This document shows positions 35,515 through 51,628 of a stretch of DNA of 64,000 nucleotides, piece by piece; the first letter of the stretch is position 1, and every line of letters starts with the position of its first letter. Source of the stretch: Actinostola sp. cb2023 (taxonomy: Eukaryota; Cnidaria; Anthozoa; Actiniaria; Actinostolidae); the NCBI GenBank assembly GCA_033675265.1, contig JAUJYZ010000713.1:1-64000 (forward strand). The letters run 5' to 3'. The notes below the pieces were generated by a model that made no database searches, was not told the DNA's origin, and worked only from the letters and a program-made list of their open reading frames with translations. Position numbers and translations under genes: made by a program.

Positions 35515-35730
35515 GACGCTCTAGTAGCGTGAAGCCGGGCTATTAACGTTTTTACTGATATACTGTAAAGTTCGCAGTACTGAAATTGCAAGGAAAGCAT
35601 GTTCTATCGAGCTCGAGTCACGCAACGACGAGCAACCAAAAACTGTTTCAATCGCACTATAAGATATCTATATTTAGTTCAAATAGGTTACATTTCATTT
35701 AGAAGCCCGACTTCACGCTAGAAGAGCGTC
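35515..35730. mobile_element. 216-bp TIR element
   Basis: The ends GACGCTCTAGTAGCGTGAAG and the complement of CTTCACGCTAGAAGAGCGTC are inverted repeats of about 26 bp with a few mismatches. No TSD resolved. Related words (GACGCTCAATGAGCGTT, GACGCTCATAGAGCGTT) occur at about 6,065 and 14,500. Confidence 0.65.
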
Positions 35731-36560
35731 TAGTTCTCTTGATTTTACACCATTGTCAATATCGTACATCGCGATGAAAAAATTACCCGGTCTACAGTAA
35801 ACCGACCAATCGGAACGCGCGCATGGAACCAACCAATCACAGCTTGTTGCTAAAAATAGCCAAGCTAACAATCTGATGGAGGTTATTACACGGGTAGTTG
35901 TGTAATACTGCTGGATATTTTTACGAGTCGTGCCGTATTTTGACGAGCCGTAGGCGAGTTAAAATACAAACAGACGACGAAATGTTTATTATACGACAAC
36001 AAAATTAACAAAAAACAAACGTCGTCTTTTTCTCTTTCTTTTTATTTGCAACCGTTCAAAACAAGAAACAAACTGAGCGTGCGCGCAAAATTGACGTGTC
36101 CGAATTCTAAAACGTGTAATACGCTGTCATATTTGTACTCGTATTTGTACTGTAAGATTACAAGTTGTGTAATAAATGGGAATACAGGGGAATACATGGG
36201 AATACAGAGGATTATTATATTTTTTTGTCAAAGAACGCACGAAATATGCACAAGAACGCGCGAAATATGGGACCGTATTTTGGGTAGTTACTTCAAACTG
36301 GCTTTCCAATCATTCATGCAGAATCGTGTGATGAAAATTAACCAATCAGTGTGCGAGAATTCTACATTGGCTAGCGCGCGCTCGTACAGAGATTTCCAAG
36401 TTTTCACTGTAATTTGTTGTTTTTCTTTCACCAGAATAGCTAGTTTCTTTGACAAAAAATATAATAAAAACTTATCATGTAGTCGGCTAAGCATCTAATA
36501 CGGCTGTGAATTTTTACTCGTCATGTATTTTGGCTCGCCTTTCGCGCTCGCTACATTTGT
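35731..36560. other. Unassigned DNA with a decamer run
   Basis: 35,826-35,880 matches 31,930-32,020 in reverse. Decamers (GGGAATACAG) at 36,177-36,210. Inverted words TTTTACGAGTCGTGCCGTAT and GGCTGTGAATTTTTACTCGT (about 35,920 and 36,502) hint at a diffuse foldback. No gene. Confidence 0.5.
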
Positions 36561-37189
36561 ATGTGCAGATTTATAGCACGCGGGGACTGATCAGAACACG
36601 AGAGAAGTGTTACGCGGAGTGCTTCTCAACGCTTCTCGAGTGTTCTGATCAGTCCCCAAGTGCTATAAATCTGCACATAGCACAGCGGACAAGTTTTCTA
36701 TTTCTTTTATAAAATACAATTATGATTTTAAGGCAAGTTTTCAATTTTGTTCGTTACAAAAATGTTTGAATATCTGCGCGCGCGTGCTGTGTGCTCTCAT
36801 AAAGCACGCGGAATACGCATCCTTTGGCCAATCAGCTGAGCGCGCGTTATATCATAGTTATTTTATAATGATACATAAAGTATCTTATGAAAATAACTAT
36901 GATATAACGCGCGCTCTGATTGGCCGAAGGATGCGTATTCCGCGTGCTTTATGAGAGCACACAGCACGCGCGCGCAAATGTTCAAACTTTTTGTAACGAA
37001 CAATATTGAAAACTTGCCTTAAAATCATAATTGTATTTTATAAAAGAAATAGAAAACTTGCCCGCTGTGCTATGTGCAGATTTAGAGCACTTGGGGACTG
37101 ATCAGAACACTCGAGAAGCGTTGAGAAGCACTCCGCGTAACACTTCTCTCGTGTTCTGATCAGTCCCCGCGTGCTATAAATCTGCACAT
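36561..37189. mobile_element. 629-bp two-level palindrome
   Basis: The full length is a palindrome centred near 36,875 (TTATATCATAGTTATTTT against its complement). Each arm ends in its own hairpin (36,561-36,678 and 37,072-37,189; ATGTGCAGATTTATAGCACG...CTGCACAT, with CTGATCAG inside). GC-rich CGCGCG stretches alternate with AT-rich stretches. No TSD resolved. Confidence 0.85.
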
Positions 37190-37435
37190 AGCACGCGCGC
37201 TCGTTTTCTATTTCTTCAATAATATTATACGGGTCAGAGAAGGGCTAATTTTAAAATGGCTATAACTCGCTCAATTCTCGTCCAAATCGCTTCAAATCTT
37301 CACAGATAATAAAGGAATACTTGAAGAAGATACAGAGGACTTTATAAAGGATTTCATTTTCATTTTATTATTTTATTGATTTTATTGACATTATCCACAT
37401 ACATTCTCTTATAATAATGTACTGATACACAGCTT
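37190..37435. other. Unassigned DNA
   Basis: No gene or repeat recognised. Confidence 0.5.
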
Positions 37436-37529
37436 GGGCTACCTGTGCTGAGACCATTCGAAAATCCAACGGTCAAACGAATATTCAATGACGTCACGGT
37501 CCAATGATTCTACGTTTGGGCTACCTGTG
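37436..37529. repeat. About 94-bp repeat bounded by GGGCTACCTGTG, partial copy at 59,861
   Basis: Two direct GGGCTACCTGTG motifs (37,436-37,447 and 37,518-37,529) enclose sequence with CCGTTGGATTTTCGAATGGT on the minus strand. The reverse-complement copy at 59,861-59,945 shares about 85 bp and begins at the motif. Confidence 0.7.
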
Positions 37530-37820
37530 ATTCGACCTCAAATTTGGCTAGGGCGGTATAGGTTAATAATCGGTCTTTCGTATCCCCGAAGTAGATGTTT
37601 GAAAGCCTTGAAAAAATGGTGAATTTTGACGAGAATAATGGCAAATTCACATGGTTTGACGAACAGAACTCACCATCGTGTCCTAGTTTAATTTTATACA
37701 CAACAACTTTGGAGGGATTGATACGATGATCCAGAGCATGTACATCCACCATATTCAACACAGTCCATGTTTATTACCTTCTAAGTAGAACCTCCTTTTT
37801 TGAAGTAACCATTGCTTAAT
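37530..37820. other. Unassigned DNA
   Basis: Nothing recognised. Confidence 0.5.
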
Positions 37821-37830
37821 TTAGCTTCTC

Positions 37831-38422
37831 CATTCTCGTACCCAGAGCCCACTCCTCATTTGGTTTGGTTCGTCGCTGGCTCTGGGAAACCCGTGTAGCC
37901 GTTTAAAATCCCTTCGACGTTCATCACTGGTTCTTCTCTGGCTCTGTTGCGATAAAGGCTGGACGATAAATACATGTTCTAATATAATCTTGCATGTGAA
38001 CCTTCCGGCTGTCTTCCGCTTTGTTATTGTTTCGGCTTGAATTATAAAAATATTCCTTTGAATACTCAAAGCGAGTACGATCGCAGTGTGTCTGTAGCCG
38101 TTACTTTACTTTTATAATTTATGTATTGTTACTCTCCCTTTACGAATTTATGTCTACACAGTCAATGAGTCACTCATTTCCATTGATTTATTATTCAAAA
38201 AAGGTATATAGTTTTTGAAAATAATATTGTATGAAATTACTACAACCGTCGCTGTCATTCGCTTCGTTCGCTTTGCAAGTTTGAATCTTTGTTTATCTCA
38301 TGGACCAATCAAATACGATCATTCATTGTTGATTTCAACAGCCAATGAAATTCGCTAAAATTTCAGGGTATCCCAGAGCCAGCGACGAACCAAATGAGGA
38401 GTGGGCTCTGGGTACGAGAATG
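37831..38422. mobile_element. 592-bp Mutator-like element with 10-bp TSD
   Basis: TSD TTAGCTTCTC at 37,821-37,830 and 38,423-38,432. TIRs of about 55 bp start CATTCTCGTACCCAGAGCCC. No transposase frame. Confidence 0.85.
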
Positions 38423-38511
38423 TTAGCTTCTCTAGAAAGCCGAGACCTTTACCCGGTCGAAAGATTTCGGTCTCCATTTTGATAACCGTCAAGACTAAAA
38501 CTCCGAAAAAA

Positions 38512-39187
38512 ACACTTAAAGGACGTTCGCGCGCATTGTTCACGCGCATCTTTTCTGCGCATAAAATCAAGGTTCGAATCATCTCGGTCCAGTCCTCTTT
38601 CCTCACGTCCAAGATGGAAGCCAGTCATGCATGTTACGTAGACGATTTTCATCGGATAATATCTCGAGAACGATACCGGTGACCCCCATTTTTTATTTTG
38701 TGATTTTACAAAGAAACATAAAAGCTCCCCATGTACCAAATTTAAAGAAAAAAACATGTTTAGATTTTGATAAAAACACGAATTTAGATGAAAACTTCAA
38801 CCTACCTTCACGCGAAAGAGTCGTCGATGGCTACGTGGTGACTGTAAACATGAGCCAAAAACTACAGGTTGTTTCTACATATTCACAAATCTTTGTACAT
38901 AATTTTATTCTATAAACTCTTAGATAGCCATTTGAAGAAAATTTTAGCAATCCGTTTAGTTTTTTTCTACCAAAAAATTCCTGTCATTCTCGACTTTCCG
39001 TGAACGCACGTAATTTTCGATCAGAAAAAGGGTATACTTTGAAAAAATCTGGCTCCATAGCGAAGTCGGTGACCCCCATTTTTTTATTTGCTCATTTAGC
39101 TTCTATAATGATCTTATTTCACCATACGAAGTTTCAGGGAAAAAACATGCTTAGTTTTTTTGCCCGCGAACGTTCTTAAAACTTGCA
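38512..39187. mobile_element. Probable TIR element with terminal GAACGTTCGCG-type motif
   Basis: TTAAAGGACGTTCGCGCGCA near 38,515 faces TGCCCGCGAACGTTCTTAAA near 39,161-39,180. Direct repeats CGGTGACCCCCATTTTT occur at 38,677 and 39,067. Boundaries are approximate. Confidence 0.55.
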
Positions 39188-39670
39188 TTACTTTTATCTC
39201 GGTATTAATATTCTTACACAATAATACCTCTAGAAGATAAAATAATATACATATAGACTGTACATGTAAATATGAACAGAATATTGAGCATTTTATAGTC
39301 GACATCAAGAACACCAGATGTTGAAGTTCGTTCAAGCGAGCCGTGACGTCACACTGGTAGGTATGATTGAATGGAAATGCTAATCCGAGAACAATTATAG
39401 AGTCACCCCCTCCCTCCTGGATTGAACAATCCACATGATTGCTGTAATAACTAATTTGCAGCTTGGAGAATCCGGTACATCTAAAGCGATTCGAATAGCA
39501 ACTGAAATCCAAGGCCTATTGGAGGGAATTACTACCAACAGCAATGCTTGATGAAAGGTAGGAGCAAGGAGTACTGCAGGAAAGAAGAGGACAAACAAGG
39601 GTGGAGAAAAAACAAGGACGTCCGCCATGGTCGAGAATAAAGCCGAATTATCAAAAGAAGTAGTATTCCC

Positions 39671-39671
<1 letters not shown>
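39188..39671. other. Unassigned DNA
   Basis: No gene or repeat recognised. Confidence 0.5.

Positions 39672-39716
<45 letters not shown>
39672..39716. repeat. Poly-C run (45 bases) at the arm boundary
   Basis: An uninterrupted C run immediately outside the right arm of the inverted duplication; the left arm ends in 7 G at the same point. Confidence 0.95.
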
Positions 39717-39717
<1 letters not shown>

Positions 39718-40211
39718 ATGTCTTGCAGTGATGGGTATCCCCCTTTGCAGGACCCCCCTTATGTAGATGTAGAAGTCAATTGGGACTTCGTCCTGTTACT
39801 GCCTCCTGTCACGCTTTCATTTCTATAATATTTATTACTTCCATCTTTAACTCATTATATTATTTTAATGAATTTGTGTCGAACTCAATAAACTAAACTA
39901 AACTAACGTTGCTCACTAAAGTCATTTGTTGAAAGGGAAAGTGTTAGTGGTAAAACCGCTGAAATAAGCTGTGAACGATGCTTAATTCCTACTGTATAAC
40001 GAACACCACAATTCCTGCATTTACAAAGAACCGAAGACCATAAAGCCTTGCATTGTTTTGCTGTAGCAACAGAAGCATAAACTCAAGCGCAAGTAACAAG
40101 AGGCCTTGTTACTGTGAATTCGGGCCTTACGCAAGCATAAGCACAATTAAGGATCAACATTTTCCCACGTTCTTGTGCTTATCCTTGTGTTGCTTGTAAC
40201 AATTAAAGTAC
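39717..40211. other. 3' flank of gene copy 2, outer part
   Basis: Reverse-complement match to 21,960-22,541 and 23,321-23,400, lacking the hAT-like insertion. No gene. Confidence 0.7.
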
Positions 40212-40664
40212 AACTAACCCCTATGAGATTTTTTTAAAAATCTATTCAATATATGCTGAATAGTTGGTGGGGTTCAGTATTTTGGTGATTTGAACCTTGC
40301 GTTTATGAGTTGTAGAGGTTTGAAATCTCAATATGAAAATTTGATGACGTCTACTAAGGAATTTGCCATAACTTATTTAGACTTTTTCAAGAAGAACTTA
40401 TTTTTTGAAATGGGAAAAAACGTTATAAATTCATTTATAAAGACTGTGAAAATATTCTGTAAGTTTTCAAATGTCAATAATCAGCACAAGGGCGTTTTTG
40501 TATAATAAATGATTCCTTAGTAGACGTCATCAAATTTGCATATTGAGATTTCAAACCTCTATAACTTATAAACGCAAGGTTGAACTGAATCACAAGATAC
40601 TGAACCTACCAACTATTCAGCATATATTGAATAGATTTGTAAAACAATCTCATAGGGGTTAGTT
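40212..40664. mobile_element. 453-bp foldback element present only in the right arm
   Basis: TIRs AACTAACCCCTATGAGA and complement. Inner arms (CAATATATGCTGAATAGTTG, GATGACGTCTACTAAGGAAT) pair over about 200 bp each. The left arm around 21,950-21,985 is the approximate empty site, but a TSD is not clear. Confidence 0.75.
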
Positions 40665-40859
40665 GCAAATTAGACTGATATAAACATACGTTAATCAAAG
40701 CAAGTAACAAGCCATCTAATTAGTTTTAGTTCTTGATTTAATCATTATGTGCTTAGTTATGTGTTACACAATCCTTTGTTTCTCATTTTAAATAATCATT
40801 CACAATGTTTATCTTTTTTTTAGTGTACTTCTCCATGATCTTTTAGTGGCTGTTGTATA

Positions 40860-40985
40860 CAGTTGAACCTCCGGTTGCGACCACTCTCGTAAGCGACCAC
40901 CTCTCGTAAGCGACCACCTCTCGTAAGCGACCACATGGCTCACCAATGTGACATTTTGGGTGGAGACTTACGGGAGGTTCGACTG
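40860..40985. mobile_element. Short TIR element 3' of gene copy 2
   Basis: Counterpart of 21,588-21,696, with one additional GTAAGCGACCACCTCTC repeat unit, so the internal tandem has changed length since the duplication. Confidence 0.6.
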
Positions 40986-40997
40986 TCAGTCCCATGT

Positions 40998-43957
40998 TCA
41001 TTCTTCCTCATTTATTTCGCAGTAGTAACCACGTAGGTGGGAAGTTGAATTCACAGGACAAGGTTCACAGTTGTTGTTGAACATACTTGTTCTCACCATG
41101 TTTCCATCACAGCATCCAATCTCTGATGTAACAACCTCTGATCTTGATATTAGTTGTCGAACAAAGCTTCGGTTCTCTAATAGTGGAAAATGCAACGTCA
41201 CTTTTGCTTGTAGTAGTAGACTGGTCGCTGGCTTTGGCGCATCCCAGTTCTCAGTGGATCCCAGATGATTTGTGGCACTACTCAAAGTCCACGTTGACAA
41301 AATGGTTGGAAGAAGACTTTGGCCTTGACGTCGTGTAGAGATGTCGCATATTTTTGGAAGGTTGCCACAAAGGCTGTAAGGGTTTTCGATTTCGACTGCT
41401 CCTTCGCCACTGCAGCCTCCTGTGTTGTACCCCTCGTTGTAGATCGCATGGAATGTGCTATGGCCTCGCGGAAGAATGTACGACAATTTCTTTTTGTCAG
41501 GTTCAAGAGAAACATGGTTGGATGCAGTGGATATTAATGTAACGGTAGTAGTTGTAAGCTGCCTGTGTGCTCCTGTTTTGTATTCCTTGTGCGGTAGGTA
41601 AAGCTCAAAATTACTTATAAATGGCATCTTTTTGTGTATCGATGAAATCCATCGATTCTCAGTCAGCCAGTTTCGGTCTGATGGTGGTTTAAATACCACA
41701 GTCTCCCCTCTGGCTAAGGCGGCCAAGTCTACATAGCCAGTGTCGCCTTTAAAACGAGCTTGAGTTGGGATATAAACGTTGGAATGCATCACACTCGTAG
41801 GCGCATTGAATGAATGGGCGATCAAATCATCAAGGTTTTGTTCGTTAAAAAGCCCGTCATTTGTAGCACACGCTGATGAGACTTCGCCGAATTGTTGGTA
41901 TTCCAAGATGTCACAGAACACGGAGGCAGTTGTCTGGAACTTACTGTGCATCTTAAAAGATCCGATCAGCAACTGACTTGCATGCATAACATCTCCTTTA
42001 CCTTTAATATTCCGAGCAAATCTCTTGGCAATATTCCCACGAACGACTTGAGCAACAGCGTCAACCAGCTGGAACTGGAAATCAAAGATGTCTTCTCGAA
42101 GTGTGAAAAACTGAGCCAAAGTCCCTTCAAGTCTCTCACACAACAGCTTTCCTCCAACTATTCCTTTAGGAATAGCGCCAGTAATGCCCACCTCACCACT
42201 CAATAAATCGCACGTGGCATCTTTAAATGCTGACCATAGTTCATTGTTTTTCACCAGTTTGGATCGATCTGTCTGAGGTGTGTATGCAGCATAAGAAGCG
42301 ATAAACGTATCTGCATCCTTACCTATGTCATCAGCCTGGTCTTTTCTTATTTTGTCAACAACCTCTTTCAGTCCTTCAATTTGTCCTTTATTTCCTTGGA
42401 AAGCCTCAGCGATTTTAAGAGAATCTTGCGCGAGTCCATCCAAAGCCAGAAGAAGCGCTGAACCCTTTACAACATCAGTAGTGGCATCCGCAACTTTTCC
42501 CGATAGTTCAAGGACATCTCTCAAGTCAGGACCATTGAAGATGAGCTTTAGAGGGTTCGAGTTTTCGGCGATTTTCACTGCAAGCAGTGCAATTGCTTCG
42601 CCAAGATTTGCTGCCAACATTCCTATCATCTTCTTCATAATCTCATGAATATCGTCTTTGATTTGAGTTTCTATCGTTGTAAGCCCGGCCTCGTACTTGT
42701 CAAGTTCTCCCTTAATAAACAATATGTCAGCCTCGGCTATGCCTTCGTCGTACTTGGCAATACCTTGAAAGTACTGAGATATCCCAGAGACAGAGACCTG
42801 TAGGTTCGCATCAACAGCGTTTATTGCACCCAACAGCTCGATATGTCGCAAAGTGTCTTTTTCCTGCCTTAGCCTTGTTTTAAAATCGACGTTTGGCAGC
42901 TTACGAAGGTCTCGTACTATGCATCTGGGGCCCTTTCTGTATTTCTGTATTTTTTTTGATCATTATAAACTCTTTATAGATATCAGCATAGGGACATGCC
43001 TCTGTAAACGCGAGGTCATTGCATGCCACTGCCGTGGTATAAAATACTTGTTCTTTGTCTTCGACCATCGCTAATGCCTGATTAAGGTATAAGTACGCTT
43101 TGTTGTCGACTGCTTCTTGGAAAAACGATGTCCATGTTGATGTCCAGTAAGTAGCAAAGATGTTTACAAAACCCATCAGAAGTTTCGATTCGTGAATAAC
43201 CTTCTCGTATGTGTCTACAAAGTTGCATTGTTTGTTTGCGCATTTTTCGGGACACATTCGTTCTGCCATCCAATCAGAAAGCTTGAACCACAACACTCCT
43301 GCCATCATCGGGATAGCCTTCTCCAAGTTGCACTTGTGATCGCTTGTACAAGCTGCGGTAAATTTCTCTCCTACACCTCTCCTTATTCCGTATGGCTGTT
43401 TTTTTTTTCGTTGCACAGGACTCGACATTGGGACATAGATCGACTATGGTAATTTCTTCTTGGAATTTGCGTTCTGGTATGGCGACACAAATCTCTTCCA
43501 TTGGTAATACATAACCAGAGGCCTCGTCTCCTGAATTCAAGTGTTCTACGATCTTTGCTATGATTTGATATTTGATTGCAGTGCCTCTATTCTGTTCATT
43601 GGTAGCGAGTGTGGTGCTGTAGATCAAGTTCAACAGTTCATGCCAGGTTGGACTTTCAACATTCTTAATCATGTCAAAGCAATCATTTTTCAATTCTGGA
43701 TTAGATAGTGGTGCTTTCAGCAGTTGTTCGACTTTCTCCGGTAATTCTCGTAAAGCCTGGACGAAGTCTTCAAGTGGCTCAGCCTCTGAAAGGTTGCGAT
43801 CCAATCTATTGGCTTTTCTGACTAACACGACCTGTGTATTCAAGATCTCAAATACAGCTTTTGCCCATCCTCCAACATCACCACATGTGGCGTCAACATT
43901 CGTAGACACGACAAGTATCAGAATAGCAGTGGCAAGTGAGATGATATGAGATACCAT
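40998..43957 (-). CDS. Secreted cnidarian-type protein, near-intact copy 2
   Basis: The start at 43,957 (ATG followed by GTATCTCAT) is chosen because a signal peptide follows directly: core ATAILILVV, then NVDA before TC. An acceptor-like TTGCCTTTCAG upstream implies a 5' non-coding exon. The product would be about 985 residues. It has an N-terminal helical part with Cys pairs (DLCPNVESC; CPEKC and KQC), a middle section of long amphipathic helices (VSGISQYFQGIAKYDEGIAE; MIGMLAANLGEAI), and a C-terminal region with CCDGN, CEPCP and GYYCEIN. Two interruptions sit in homopolymers, 10 T at 43,399-43,408 and 8 T at 42,950-42,957 (copy 1 has 7 at the second). One base at each would restore frame, so sequencing error is a real possibility. 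I recall similar uncharacterised cnidarian proteins but know no function. Confidence 0.7.
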
Positions 43958-44430
43958 GATGGTGCCAACGACCAACCAGAACAGAAACTGAAAGGCAAGA
44001 CGTTTTTATGCATGAAACACTAGCTGGAATGATTTGTAATACAATCGATGGAACCTCGCTATCTCGAACAATCAATCAATCAATTGTTTTATTTACACCA
44101 TGATTTGTACAAAAATAATGAATGACACTGGAATCAGTGATTTGTAATACAGGTGGAACCTCGCTATCTCGAACTATAGGAACAACATTCCCTCATTCGA
44201 CAGTAACTGTATTTCCCTGTAAATTGAACTTGGTTATATCTCAAACACTTTTGGTTCCATTGACAATTTAGGATAGAGACTTTCCACTGTAGGAAATCCC
44301 TCGTAAATTTTAATATCAAATAACAATAATAATAATAATAATGTTGGAAATTGTTCCCAAATTATGATGATCCTAAAGACAAACATGAACCAATGATTTT
44401 TACTAGTCTTCGCCTGAACCCCAAACCATC
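43958..44430 (-). promoter_or_regulatory. 5' flank of gene copy 2
   Basis: Reverse-complement match of 18,113-18,591, with a small AAT run added near 44,325-44,342. Repeated CGAGATAGCGAGGTTCC-type words and the AATCAATCAATCAATTG run are shared with copy 1. Role inferred from position. Confidence 0.5.
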
Positions 44431-45447
44431 TTCTTATCTTCTTTTATAGTTCTCTTCTCACCTCTTCTCTCATAGTTCTCTTCTCTTCTCTCCTCTTCTC
44501 TCATAGTTCTCTTTTCTCATAGTTCTCTTCTCTTCCCTCATAGTTCTCTTTTCTCATAGTTCTCTTCTCGTCTCACCTCTTCTCTCATAGTTCTCTTTTC
44601 TCATAGTTCTCTTCTCTCCTCTTCTCTCATAGATCTCTTCTCTCGTAGTTCTCTTTTCTCATAGTTCTCTTCTCTTCTCACCTCTTCTCTCATACTTCTC
44701 TTCTCTTCTCACCTCTTCTCTCATAGTTCTCTTTTCTCATAGTTCTCTCCTCTTCTCTCATAGTTCTCTTCTCTCATAGTTCTCTTCTCTTCTCTCGTAG
44801 TTCTCTTTTCTCATAGTTCTCTTTTCTCGTAGTTCTCTTCTCTTCTGTCGTAGTTCTCTTCTCTCATAGTTCTCTTCTCTTTTTTCATAGTTCTCTTCTC
44901 TCATAGTTCTCTTCTCTCATAGTTCTCTTCTCTTCTCTCATAGTTCTCTTCTCTCGTAGTTCTCTTCTCTCGTAGTTCTCTCCTCTTCTCTCATAGTTCT
45001 CTTTTCTCATAGTTCTCTTCTCTTCCCTCATAGTTCTCTTTTCTCATAGTTCTCTTCTCGTCTCACCTCTTATCTCATAGTTCTCTTCTCTTCTCACCTC
45101 TTCTCTCATAGTTCTCTTTTCTCATAGTTCTCTCTCTCTCTCTCATAGTTCTCTTCTCTTCTCTTCCCTCATAGTTCTCTTTTCTCATAGTTCTCTTCTC
45201 GTCTCACCTCTTATCTCATAGTTCTCTTCTCTTCTCACCTCTTCTCTCATAGTTCTCTTTTCTCATAGTTCTCTTCTCTTCCCTCATAGTTCTCTTTTCT
45301 CATAGTTTCTCTCGTCTCACCTCTTATCTCATAGTTCTCTTCTCTTCTCACCTCTTCTCTCATAGTTCTCTTGTCTCATAGTTCTCTTCTCTTCTCTCGT
45401 AGTTCTCTTCTCTCGTAGTTCTCTTTTCTCATAGTTCTCTTCTCTTC
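44431..45447. repeat. About 1-kb CT array (TAGTTCTCTTCTCTCA unit)
   Basis: A 16-bp unit repeated tens of times with CACCTCTT and CGTAGTTC variants. It is the reverse complement of the GAACTATGAGAGAAGA arrays before gene copy 1. Higher-order repetition is visible (the same 80-100-bp phrase with TCGTCTCACCTCTT recurs near 44,570, 45,060, 45,205 and 45,310). Confidence 0.9.
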
Positions 45448-46056
45448 TACTTTTCTTCCCCAAACCCATATTCGTCTATTTAGAATGCTGACTATTTCTC
45501 TTCGCTCTCCTTCTCGAACCCGTTAATTTAAAGTCATTATCATTTTTTTCCAGTTAAGCCGTCTCAGAATATGTTTCTCTCAACTGTAACTGTTTTCTTT
45601 ACCGAGACCATCAGTTCATGTATACGATCCTGCTGTTTATCATTTAAACATGGCTTTGATAATAATGGTATGAATGGTAATATTTCCGTTATCGTTTGAA
45701 ATTTGATATTTATCAATCAAGACTGACATTATAAGCATAAAATATCTTAATATTAGCTTTTTTTCTTCAATTAATTTAGATTAATCTCATTGTAAAGCGC
45801 TATTGGGCAATTTCTTGGAAATAGGGCTATATAAATAAATAAAAAATATGATTATTATTGTTATTAAATATGTCATAAGAAACTGGTGTTTACTAAATCG
45901 ACACCCGCCAAACCCGTTGAAATCACAACCATTAATTAATACGCCCAAATATTTTTTTCGGGAAAAAAAAGAACATTGTTTTTATTTTACTTGAAACTCT
46001 CAGTATTTCTAATTGAAACTGTATGTAAAAGACCATAGCGAGCAAAATAATATGTA
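45448..46056 (-). repeat. Inverted, diverged counterpart of 12.83-15.75 kb
   Basis: The reverse complement matches 15,400-15,750, 13,835-14,092 and about 12,825-12,870 with scattered substitutions, skipping the 1.3-kb and 898-bp insertions. It links the gene-pair inverted duplication to the palindromic blocks. No gene. Confidence 0.75.
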
Positions 46057-46065
46057 CTTATTGAA

Positions 46066-46098
<33 letters not shown>

Positions 46099-46177
46099 TC
46101 GAGGTCATGGAAGTACGTACAGAATGACCGAGAGCCAAATATTTTCCCGTCCGGCCCGACCTAACTCATTCAATAAG
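46057..46177. mobile_element. 121-bp hairpin element
   Basis: Arms CTTATTGAATGAGT and GGGCCGGACGGGAAAATATT are mirrored after a GGAAGTACGTACAGA loop, giving about 50 paired bases. A related GGGCCGGACG...CGTCCGGCCC pair lies at 46,380-46,425. Confidence 0.85.
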
Positions 46178-46509
46178 CATTTTATCATATGACCATTTCA
46201 TATGGACCATTTTGGTACTAAGCATCATTCAAGAACACAAACGCGCGATTACGCTAGAAGAACCAATAAAAACATTTTATTAAAAAAAAAAAAAAAAAGT
46301 TCACTTTTGTTGTTCACATTTAAAAAATTAATTTCGCTGCAAAAAAAGCATAAAAAATCTCCTGACAAAAATCGAGCAGGGCCGGACGGCTTTTTCCGAA
46401 CCGGGTACGTCAACACGTCCGGCCCTTACCACGTGACGTTTTCCCAATGGTTTTATTAAGAGCGCGCGCACGGGGAAATACGGGTCATATGATAAAGCAT
46501 ATTATCAAC
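46178..46509. repeat. Hairpin-associated segment occupying the DUF3504-element position
   Basis: Bounded by TTTTATCATATGACC (about 46,181) and GGTCATATGATAAAGC (about 46,485). The other palindrome arm carries the TIR/DUF3504 element here. Contains CACGTGACGTTTTCCC. No gene. Confidence 0.55.
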
Positions 46510-51440
<4,931 letters not shown>

Positions 51441-51628
51441 AAATACAATAAGAATAGAAATTAAAACTGATGATTGATTTGTAGAAAAAAAACACTTTCC
51501 TGGCTTGAATCAGCGAAATAAAAACGATACAGCCCCTAGCATTATAAATCGATTGAACGTGGTGTGTGTGCGCTGATCAAAAGTACCGTGGGCTCAAAAA
51601 TAGTAATAGTAATAATAATAATAATAAT
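51441..51628. repeat. Centre of the A' palindrome
   Basis: About 190 bp non-repeated spacer (CCTAGCATTATAAATCGATT, GTGTGTGTGCGCTGATC) and an AAT run that leads straight into the reversed unit. Shorter than the A centre by about 820 bp. Confidence 0.75.

Noticed and set aside
36046..36498. 150-codon open frame
   Set aside because: Crosses decamer repeats and unrelated repeat fragments, with no recognisable motif.
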